Source of the DNA: Thiocystis minor | GTDB taxonomy: Bacteria; Pseudomonadota; Gammaproteobacteria; Chromatiales; Chromatiaceae | NCBI RefSeq assembly: GCF_016653465.1 | Contig: NZ_NHSQ01000039.1 | Coordinates: forward strand, 1-39,497 | Reading direction: 5' to 3' | Length of the DNA stretch: 39,497 nt | Shown: one piece after another, positions 32,921 through 39,497 of the stretch | Layout of the letters: each line of letters begins with the position of its first letter | Numbering within the stretch: the first letter of the stretch is position 1 | Program-made: the position numbers and the translations under genes | The notes under the pieces: generated by a model | Database searches by the model: none | Told to the model about the DNA's origin: nothing | Seen by the model: the letters and a program-made list of their open reading frames with translations, nothing else

Positions 32921-35900
32921 TTAAACGGACGCGAGACGACGTGTCTGCGTCTCCGGCATCGGCGCGGACAGCAGGATCCGCTCATAGGAAACCTTCACCG
33001 CATCCGACCCCAGGAGTTGCCGCAATCGCTTCAGCAAGGCATCCGTCGGCTGCACGCGCCAGGCATTGCCCAGCACCAGGTCGCCGACCGCGCCGGGCCG
33101 GCGATACCGCAGACGCACCGGCAGATCGCCATCGCGGAAGGCGGCAAGCGCCTCCCGCAGCGACTCGATCCGCGCGGCACCCTGGTCGTAATCCGCCGGG
33201 TCCGAGAGATCCAGGATCAGGGCCAGATGATCCGCCGCCGACTCCCGCGCCTGCTCGAAGGTGCGCACGGCGTCGGCGCGCAAGGTCCAGGCATCGCGGA
33301 ACTCGTCGAAATTCAAGCTCCCGACGATGCTCAGGAGTTGATCCGGAACCAGCAGATTGCGGAACTGATCGTAAAGCTCGGAGAAGACGGTCGCCTCGAT
33401 GCGTCCGGTGCGGTCGTCGAGCAGCACCGAGCCCATGCGCCCGCGCGGGGTTTTGCCATGACGGACGCTGACCACCAGCCCCACTACCGTGCGCTTCTCG
33501 CGATCGCGCCGATCGCGCCGGCCCAGCTCCCGGTCGGTCTCCAGCAGTCGGGCGATGCGGGCGCCGCCCATCGCCTTAAGCTCGGCCTCGTAACGGTCGA
33601 TGGGGTGTCCGGTCAGATAGAGCCCGAGCGTCTCTTTCTCGCCCTGGAGTCGTTGTTCGTCCTCCCAATCGGCGTGGATCTCGCTCGCCAACTGCGGATC
33701 CAGCGGAGGCGCGGCGGTCGGCTCCAGCGCGCCGAACAGATCCGCCTGCCCCGCAGCCTGGGTGGCGTTATGCTGCTCGGCGGTCTTGAGCGCCAGGGGC
33801 AGTTGCGCCATCAGGGTCGCGCGATTGGGACCGAGTCCGTCCAACGCGCCGGCGCGAACCAACGCCTCCAGCACGCGCCGGTTGACCTTATGCAGGTCGA
33901 TCCGACGGCAGAAATCCCACAGGTCGCGGAAATCCCCGCCCGCCGCGCGCACTTCCAGGATGGATTCGATCGCCGCCTCGCCCACCCCTTTGATCGCGCC
34001 CATGCCGTAAATAACGGTGCCCGCGTCGCCGATGGTGAAGCGGTACGCGGAACGATTGATGGTCGGCGGCTCGACCCGGAGCTTCATCGCCCGGCACTCG
34101 TCGATCAGGGTCACCACCTTGTCGGTATTGTCCATGTCCGCGGAGAGCACGGCCGCCATGAAAGCCGCCGGATAGTGGGCCTTGAGCCAGAGGGTTTGAT
34201 AGCTGACCAGGGCGTAGGCGGCGGAGTGGGAGTTAGAGCAACAAAGGCCCGACGTAAGCAGAAAATTGTGTTCGGGATGGTCTACTTCGAGATCGTAACC
34301 TTGATGCCATCCGACGAAAGTGACTCGTACCGGCCGCCGAAACACCGCATGCCCTGCCAACTCTCCATGCCCCTGTTCTCGAACCGCGGGATCCGTCCCC
34401 CACACTCGCTCATTCGTTTGCAGGATTTTCCAGAGCGGAACTTGCCCGGCATCGGTCAGCCATTTGTGATCGAGGGTGCATTGCTCGCTTGTACCATCGT
34501 CGAATTCCACTAACCATAAAGGCACTTGCCCATGATCGTGCAGGGCAACCACTGTGGATTGCACAAGACTGCCATCGGGATTCATGCTAAAAACAACGTC
34601 GCCAGCTCGGCAGTCTTCGATATGTTTGTCGCTGGTTAGCGTGCGGATTTTTGTGAGGCGGTGTAGGGTCTTGTTAAATCCATAACCCGCAAATTTGTCC
34701 ATTAAATCAAAAATATAAGTCGCAACCGACGCATCGATCCCGCGCGCGACCGAACCCTGCTCGAAGATCTCCCGCTGCTTATCCATCTCGGACTGTTTCT
34801 TTTTGCCCATTGCCCTACGAAGAATATCCGCCCCGCCCAGCGAATACCCCGCCAGCACCTGCGCGATCTGCATCACCTGCTCCTGGTAGAGGATGATGCC
34901 GTAGGTGGGTTTGAGGACGGGCTCCAGGTCGGGATGCGGATAGGCGACATCGGCGCGCCCATGCTTGCGGTTAATGAAGTCGTCGACCATGCCCGATTGC
35001 AGCGGGCCGGGTCGGAACAGCGCGACCAGCGCGGTGATGTCGCCGAAGTTGTCGGGCTGGAGCTTCTTGATCAGCTCTTTCATGCCGCGCGATTCGAGCT
35101 GAAACACGGCGGTGGTCTGACACTGCTTGAGCAGATTGAAGGCGCGTCCGTCGTGCGCGTCGATGCGGTCGATGTCGACCGGCGGCTCGCCCTGACTCAG
35201 GCGGATAGGGTTGATGGTCTTGAGCGCCCAGTCGATGATGGTGAGCGTGCGCAGTCCCAGAAAGTCGAACTTGACCAGCCCGACCTGTTCCACGTCGTCC
35301 TTGTCGAACTGGGTAACCAGATTCACTCCGCCCGGTTCGCAATAGAGCGGCGCGAAGTCGGTCAGCTTGGTGGGCGCGATGACGACGCCGCCGGCATGCT
35401 TGCCGGCGTTGCGAGCTAACCCCTCCAGTTTGCGGGCCATGTCGATGAGCGCGCGCACTTCCTCGTCGTCCTGGTAGGCGAGCTTGAGGTCGTCGCTCTC
35501 GACCAGCGCCTTCCCGAGGGTCATGCCCAGCTCGAAGGGTACCATCTTGGCGACCCGGTCGACGAAGCCATAAGGATGCCCCATCACCCGCCCGACATCG
35601 CGCACCACCGCCTTGGCCGCCATGGTGCCGAAGGTGATGATCTGCGAGACCGCCTCGCGACCGTATTTATCGGCCACATAGTCGATGACCCGGTCGCGGC
35701 CTTCCATGCAGAAATCCACGTCGAAGTCGGGCATGGACACCCGCTCGGGGTTCAGAAAGCGCTCGAACAGCAGGTCGTGCTCGATCGGATCCAGGTCGGT
35801 GATCTTGAGCACGTAGGCGACCAGCGACCCCGCGCCCGAGCCGCGCCCCGGCCCGACCGGGATGCCGTTGTCCTTGGCCCACTGGATGAAGTCGGCGACG

Positions 35901-36931
35901 ATCAGGAAGTAACCGGGGAAGCCCATCTGGACGATGACGTCGAGTTCCAGCGCGAGGCGTTCGTCATAAGCGCGGCGCTGCTCGGCGAAATCGGGAGCGT
36001 TCCGGTCGAAAATGCGTTCCAGACGCCAGTCGAGTCCCTGGCGGGATTGTTCGGCAAAAAAGGCATCGATCGTCATCCCGGCCGGCACCGGAAAGGCGGG
36101 CAGATAATTCTTGCCCAGCGTCAGTTCCAGATTGCAGCGTTTGGCGATCTCGACCGAGTTTTCCAGCGCCTCCGGGAGATCAGCGAAGAGTTCAACCATC
36201 TCGTCCGGGGTACGCAGGTACTGCTCGTCGCTGTAGAGGCGAGGACGGCGCGGATCGTCCAGGGTGCGCCCCTCGTGGATGCAGACCCGCGCCTCGTGGG
36301 CCTCGAAGTCGCTCGCCGCCAGAAAACGCACATCGTTGGTGGCGACCACCGGCACGCCGCGGCGGATCGCCAGATCGACGCTCAACTCGATCAGTTCCGC
36401 CTCCGACTCGCGGCCGGTACGGATCAGCTCCAGATAATAGCGGTCGCCGAACGCGGTCAGCCAGCGGTCGAGCAGACGTTCGGCCACCTCGGGCCGCCCG
36501 TTGAGCAGGGCGCGGGCGACATCGCCCTGGGGACCGCCCGAAAGCGCGATCAGGCCGCCGGCGGCGGATTCGATCCACTCGGGGTCGACCTGAGGCACGC
36601 CCAGATGCTGACCTTCCACATAGCCGCGCGAGATCAGCCGGGTCAGATTGCGATAGCCCGGCTCGTTCTGGACCAGCAGCACCAGTCGATGCGGTTGATT
36701 GGCGTCCTCCGGATTGCGTACCCAGAGATCGGCCCCGGCGATCGGTTTGAGACCGGCCCCGACCGCAGCCTTGTAAAACCGCACCAGCGAGAAGAGATTG
36801 ACCTGATCGGTGACGGCCACCGCCGGCATTCCGGCCGCCGCCACGGCCTTGACCAGCGGCTTGATCCGCACCAGGCCGTCGACCAGCGAGTATTCGGAGT
36901 GAAGATGCAGATGGACGAAACGGGGATCCAC
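32921..36931 (-). CDS. dnaE: DNA polymerase III alpha subunit, precursor containing a mini-intein
   Basis: The replicative polymerase catalytic subunit. The precursor is 1336 residues; removal of the 146-residue intein (residues 755-900) leaves 1190, near the usual ~1160. The N-terminal PHP domain begins HLHLHSEYSLVDGLV. The polymerase active-site aspartates are in MPDFDVDFCMEGRDR at about residue 400. The helix-hairpin-helix and OB-fold (VVGLVVSVRHGKTPRGRMG) follow. The intein interrupts the highly conserved GFNK-SHSAAYALVSYQT. The start is a GTG with AGGA upstream (MDPRFVHLHLHSEY). The gene is followed closely by the PqiA-like gene. Confidence 0.96.
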   Translation of the reverse strand: MDPRFVHLHLHSEYSLVDGLVRIKPLVKAVAAAGMPAVAVTDQVNLFSLVRFYKAAVGAGLKPIAGADLWVRNPEDANQPHRLVLLVQNEPGYRNLTRLISRGYVEGQHLGVPQVDPEWIESAAGGLIALSGGPQGDVARALLNGRPEVAERLLDRWLTAFGDRYYLELIRTGRESEAELIELSVDLAIRRGVPVVATNDVRFLAASDFEAHEARVCIHEGRTLDDPRRPRLYSDEQYLRTPDEMVELFADLPEALENSVEIAKRCNLELTLGKNYLPAFPVPAGMTIDAFFAEQSRQGLDWRLERIFDRNAPDFAEQRRAYDERLALELDVIVQMGFPGYFLIVADFIQWAKDNGIPVGPGRGSGAGSLVAYVLKITDLDPIEHDLLFERFLNPERVSMPDFDVDFCMEGRDRVIDYVADKYGREAVSQIITFGTMAAKAVVRDVGRVMGHPYGFVDRVAKMVPFELGMTLGKALVESDDLKLAYQDDEEVRALIDMARKLEGLARNAGKHAGGVVIAPTKLTDFAPLYCEPGGVNLVTQFDKDDVEQVGLVKFDFLGLRTLTIIDWALKTINPIRLSQGEPPVDIDRIDAHDGRAFNLLKQCQTTAVFQLESRGMKELIKKLQPDNFGDITALVALFRPGPLQSGMVDDFINRKHGRADVAYPHPDLEPVLKPTYGIILYQEQVMQIAQVLAGYSLGGADILRRAMGKKKQSEMDKQREIFEQGSVARGIDASVATYIFDLMDKFAGYGFNKTLHRLTKIRTLTSDKHIEDCRAGDVVFSMNPDGSLVQSTVVALHDHGQVPLWLVEFDDGTSEQCTLDHKWLTDAGQVPLWKILQTNERVWGTDPAVREQGHGELAGHAVFRRPVRVTFVGWHQGYDLEVDHPEHNFLLTSGLCCSNSHSAAYALVSYQTLWLKAHYPAAFMAAVLSADMDNTDKVVTLIDECRAMKLRVEPPTINRSAYRFTIGDAGTVIYGMGAIKGVGEAAIESILEVRAAGGDFRDLWDFCRRIDLHKVNRRVLEALVRAGALDGLGPNRATLMAQLPLALKTAEQHNATQAAGQADLFGALEPTAAPPLDPQLASEIHADWEDEQRLQGEKETLGLYLTGHPIDRYEAELKAMGGARIARLLETDRELGRRDRRDREKRTVVGLVVSVRHGKTPRGRMGSVLLDDRTGRIEATVFSELYDQFRNLLVPDQLLSIVGSLNFDEFRDAWTLRADAVRTFEQARESAADHLALILDLSDPADYDQGAARIESLREALAAFRDGDLPVRLRYRRPGAVGDLVLGNAWRVQPTDALLKRLRQLLGSDAVKVSYERILLSAPMPETQTRRLASV
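34232..34669 (-). other. In-frame mini-intein within dnaE, non-canonical Thr at position 1
   Basis: The insert encodes 146 residues between K754 (GFNK) and S901 (SHSAAY), exactly where other DnaE proteins are continuous. Intein (Hint) landmarks are present: a block-A-like KHIEDCRAGDVVFSMNPDG, block B CTLDHKWLT with the Thr-x-x-His pair, block F GYDLEVDHPEHNF and block G GLCCSN followed by Ser as +1 nucleophile. No homing endonuclease domain fits in this length. Unusual points: the first intein residue is Thr rather than Cys or Ser, the penultimate residue is Ser instead of His, and two Cys precede it. Codons are more AT-rich than the flanking dnaE. Confidence 0.88.
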
Positions 36932-37132
36932 GGAGACGCTGTGTCCTGATTAGGCAGTGGTGAGCGAGGCTCGGGGGACGCTAGTCTACCCATCCGGAGG
37001 CCGCGCGAAGAGTCGGAAAAATCCATTGGACCTGAGAAGAAGATAGGGGGATAGATGACCAAGCTTGTCGGTGCGCAACTTCCCGGTCGCGCACCCTGGT
37101 AGCAACCTGATTCGAGCTGACCGACACGGCGA

Positions 37133-37654
37133 TCAGTGTAAACGCTGGAGCGCGCGCACCTGATCCAGCAGCGCGGGATCGTCCCATTCCTGCTCGCCGG
37201 TCGCGCTGAACGCTAGCCGACCCTCGGCGTCGATCACAAAGGTCGTTGGCAGACCGATGACCGGATAGCGCTGGGCGATGGTGCTATCGGAGTCCATGGG
37301 GAGCGGAAAGCTGACCGGGGTGTCGGAGAGAAATTGCCGCACGGCCTCGGCATCGTCGCCCACATTGATGGCGATCACCGCGATACCCTCACTGGCGAGG
37401 ATGTCATGGGCGCGCTGCATGGACGGCATCTCGGCGCGACAGGGCGGACACCAGGTGGCCCAAAAATTCAGGATGATGGGTTTGCCGCGATAATCCGCGA
37501 GCCGATAGGTCTGTCCGTCCGGACCTTGCAGATTGAAATCCGGGGCAGGCGCCTGATTCTCAACCGGCGTCAGGGCTTGCTCCTCCCCAGCACCAGCGAC
37601 CGCGCCAAACCAGCAGGGAAGGAGAACGAACAAGCATCGGAGCAAAGGTTTCAT
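37133..37654 (-). CDS. TlpA/ResA-like periplasmic thioredoxin-fold protein
   Basis: A 173-residue exported thiol-disulfide oxidoreductase. A signal peptide (MKPLLRCLFVLLPCWFGAVA) precedes an AhpC-TSA/thioredoxin fold with active site NFWATWCPPCRAEMP (C69, C72) and the cis-proline loop VIGLPTTFVIDAEG. Such proteins reduce apocytochrome or other periplasmic disulfides; the target is not evident, although the octahaem cytochrome in this window illustrates a need for haem-c maturation. ATG 37654 is chosen because it starts the signal peptide; the upstream open frame to 37729 runs into repeat copy E. Confidence 0.9.
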   Translation of the reverse strand: MKPLLRCLFVLLPCWFGAVAGAGEEQALTPVENQAPAPDFNLQGPDGQTYRLADYRGKPIILNFWATWCPPCRAEMPSMQRAHDILASEGIAVIAINVGDDAEAVRQFLSDTPVSFPLPMDSDSTIAQRYPVIGLPTTFVIDAEGRLAFSATGEQEWDDPALLDQVRALQRLH

Positions 37655-37707
37655 GCGGCAACTCTCTACAGATTGTGGAAAACCATTAAATTCAGGCAGG
37701 CGATCAT

Positions 37708-37899
37708 TAAACCGCGCCCAGCGTGGCATGCGATGGTTTTAGATTGGATCAACCTCGACCGCATCGACGACGGTCGGAGCGGGCGCGGTTTAAGTTTTTC
37801 AAAAATATCGATTTTAAACCGCGTCGACGCCGACGTCGCGGATGGACGCCAAACTGGCTGACCACTCAAAACGGCGCATACCGCGCTGGATGCGGTTTA
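37708..37899 (+). repeat. Family-1 bipartite palindromic repeat, full copy E
   Basis: Module 1 is 37708-37792 (TAAACCGCGCC to GGCGCGGTTTA), then a 22-base AT-rich spacer, then module 2 37815-37899 (TAAACCGCGTC to GATGCGGTTTA). Module 1 shares with copy D the start TTAAACCGCGCC followed by AGCG-GG-AT and the right-end GTCGGAGC. The element sits between the divergent tlpA-like and yihY-like genes. The rest of the 347-bp intergenic region holds no gene I recognise. Confidence 0.88.
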
Positions 37900-38001
37900 G
37901 TATGATGATCGACGACGTTGTGCTTTCGACGACGCTCAACATCAACACGCAGAGCTTCACCTGTGGGCGACCAAGCAGACGTAGAATTGGGATACCGGTT
38001 C

Positions 38002-39375
38002 ATGAGCAAAATCGCTCAAGAACAGCCGTCCGCCTGTCCAGTCGAGCCCCGAATGAACCAGCGCCAGACCGTTTCCGAACGTCTTAACGCCTTGCTGTGG
38101 GATCGCCCCGCCGCCGCGCCACCGCGTTGGCAAGCCGGTCTCATCTGGCTGGCGCGGCTCATCTACGCACTGCTGCGCGATCTGACCAAGGGGGATCTGT
38201 CGCTGCAGGCCATGGGCCTGGTCTACACCACGCTTCTCTCGCTGGTCCCCCTGCTGGCGGTCAGTTTCTCCGTGCTCAAGGGTTTCGGCGTGCACAATCA
38301 GTTGGAACCCTTCCTGTTGAGTGCCCTGGAGCCGCTCGGCGAATCCGGGGTGGAGATCGTCGGGCGGATCATCGGTTTCGTCGATAACATGCAGGTGGGC
38401 GTGCTAGGCTCGGTGGGACTCGCGACGCTGATGTTCACCGTCATCTCGCTGATTCAGAAAATCGAACAGGTCTTCAACAGCACCTGGCGAGTGGTCGAAC
38501 AACGGCGTTTCGCACAGCGCTTCAGCCTATACCTGAGTGTACTGCTGATCGGTCCGGTGCTGTTCTTTTCGGCGGTCGGACTCTCCGCCTCCTTGAGCAG
38601 CCATCTCGCCGGACAACCGCTGATCGCCACCCCAGCGGTCACAGCCCTGATGGAGACCTTCGGTCAATTTGGGCCTTACCTGATGATCTCATTGAACTTT
38701 GCCTTTTTTTACATGGTCATTCCCAGTACTCGGGTCAGGCTGCGCTCGGCCTTGATCGGCGCATTGGTGGCCGGGCTGCTCTGGGAGATCGTCGGCGACC
38801 TGTTCTCCGCCTTCATGGTCGGCTCCACCCGCTTCATGGCCATCTATTCCAGCCTAGCGATCCTGATGCTGCTGATGATCTGGATCCATATCGGCTGGTC
38901 GATCCTACTGATCGGCGCCAGCATCGCCTTCTATCATCAGCACCCGGAATACCTGACCACCCGCACTCACGACCTGCGACTGAGCAATCGACTGCGCGAA
39001 CGCTTGGCGCTGATGGTCGCGGGCCAGATCGCCCACCGCTATGCGGCCGGAGAACCGGCCTGGAATTGCCAGACCCTTTCCATCGTGCTGGGCGTGCCCG
39101 CCGCCAATACGCAAAAAACCCTGACGATGCTGGAACAATCGGGTTTCCTGCTTCGCACCGCCGACGAGGATCCCGGCTATGTCCCGGCGCGCGCGCCCGA
39201 GTCGATCAGGATCGTCGATCTGCTCGATGCGACCCGTCGCTTCGAGGAACGCGATAGCGGCTGTCCGGGCACGGTGTCCGACGCGGGCGTCCAACAAGTC
39301 GAGCAGGACATCGAGACCGCGATTGCCGGCGCGCTGAAGGACATGACGCTCAAGGATTTCGCCGCCGCCCCTTAA
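38002..39375 (+). CDS. YihY/UPF0761 family membrane protein with C-terminal winged-helix-like region
   Basis: A 457-residue protein of the YihY (formerly RNase BN) family. The membrane core of about six helices spans residues ~50-310 and includes LQAMGLVYTTLLSLVPLLAV and YSSLAILMLLMIWIHIGWSI. The C-terminal ~130 residues are soluble and look like a winged-helix domain (CQTLSIVLGVPAANTQKTLT, MLEQSGFLL), a common variant in this family. Function is unknown; older RNase claims for this family were withdrawn. ATG 38002 has a GGGA-type SD; an ATG at 38053 is an alternative. The TAA stop lies within the end of the second MITE copy. Confidence 0.88.
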   Translation: MSKIAQEQPSACPVEPRMNQRQTVSERLNALLWDRPAAAPPRWQAGLIWLARLIYALLRDLTKGDLSLQAMGLVYTTLLSLVPLLAVSFSVLKGFGVHNQLEPFLLSALEPLGESGVEIVGRIIGFVDNMQVGVLGSVGLATLMFTVISLIQKIEQVFNSTWRVVEQRRFAQRFSLYLSVLLIGPVLFFSAVGLSASLSSHLAGQPLIATPAVTALMETFGQFGPYLMISLNFAFFYMVIPSTRVRLRSALIGALVAGLLWEIVGDLFSAFMVGSTRFMAIYSSLAILMLLMIWIHIGWSILLIGASIAFYHQHPEYLTTRTHDLRLSNRLRERLALMVAGQIAHRYAAGEPAWNCQTLSIVLGVPAANTQKTLTMLEQSGFLLRTADEDPGYVPARAPESIRIVDLLDATRRFEERDSGCPGTVSDAGVQQVEQDIETAIAGALKDMTLKDFAAAP

Positions 39376-39497
39376 TTCTACTTTGTTAACTTTGACTGTC
39401 GCATAAATTAATGAATTTTAAGTTATTTTTTATTAGGCGCAATAAATCTTCATTTACTATGCCCCTATTGAAGATAGATGTTGGCGGTTTATGGGTG
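39372..39497 (-). mobile_element. Second copy of the 237-bp MITE, cut by the window end
   Basis: All 126 visible bases are the exact reverse complement of 30445-30570, starting with the terminal repeat TTAATTCTACTTTGTTAAC. It is in opposite orientation to the first copy, 8.8 kb away. The terminal TTAA contains the stop codon of the yihY-like gene. Identity over the whole visible part implies recent transposition or gene conversion. Confidence 0.85.

Noticed and set aside
34232-34669. Assigning the dnaE intein to class 3
   Set aside because: Block B has the Trp, but block F carries Asp at the position of the class 3 nucleophilic Cys and the block G Thr is missing.
35576-36949. A 457-codon plus-strand frame opposite dnaE, and a similar one at 32915-34513
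   Set aside because: Both are antisense shadows of dnaE with His/Arg/Gln-rich composition and no recognisable protein.

Overview
The window looks like a chromosomal segment of a GC-rich gammaproteobacterium, most likely a purple sulfur bacterium (Chromatiaceae). The basis is inference from gene content: the uvrC-pgsA-tRNA-Gly synteny known from gammaproteobacteria, a periplasmic [NiFe] hydrogenase with a multihaem cytochrome, and a large Mrp/complex-I-like membrane complex. I cannot assign a genus.

Layout. 1-126: 3' end (domains V and VI) of a group II intron running in from the left. 499-3036 (minus): uvrC, pgsA and tRNA-Gly(GCC). 3288-6298 (plus): murJ and a stand-alone GltD-like flavoprotein. 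6336-9390 (minus): a circularly permuted ATP-grasp protein, an alpha-E protein and a 62-residue Cys-bearing peptide. 9574-11209 (plus): hisG and a DUF599 membrane protein. 11413-14703 (minus): an NhaP-type antiporter and a chemoreceptor. 15084-19131 (plus): an operon of Tat-exported [NiFe]-hydrogenase small subunit, octahaem cytochrome c and large subunit. 19401-20762: a TrpB2-type tryptophan synthase beta chain. 21259-31458 (plus): a 13-subunit membrane complex. 31567-36931 (minus): dnaE with an in-frame mini-intein, then a PqiA-like protein. 37133-37654 (minus): a TlpA-like thioredoxin. 38002-39375 (plus): a YihY/RNase BN-like membrane protein.

The 13-gene complex combines Mrp antiporter subunits (F, G, MbhD-like, MbhE/MrpB fusion, C, D, an NuoL-like protein, E) with a complex-I/group-4-hydrogenase module (NuoH, B, C, D and I-like). 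The NuoD-like subunit cannot bind a classical NiFe site: both CxxC motifs have become CxxE (C75-V-P-E78 and C370-P-P-E373). The NuoB-like subunit has lost one of the tandem N2-cluster cysteines. It is therefore an energy-converting-hydrogenase-related (Ehr-like) ion pump with an unknown electron reaction. A hicBA toxin-antitoxin pair and a MITE sit between its nuoD-like and nuoI-like genes.

Two dispersed repeat families mark the window. Family 1 is a ~195-bp intergenic element: two ~85-bp modules, each bounded by TAAACCGCGTC/GACGCGGTTTA, joined by a 22-24-bp AT-rich spacer. There are three full copies (7738, 27414, 37708), a shortened one (19170) and an expanded one (20760). Family 2 is a 237-bp AT-rich MITE with 17-bp terminal repeats starting TTAA (30334-30570), with a second copy entering at 39372 that is identical over all 126 bases seen. 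Both families repeatedly abut a neighbouring gene so that the element's terminal TAA is that gene's stop codon.
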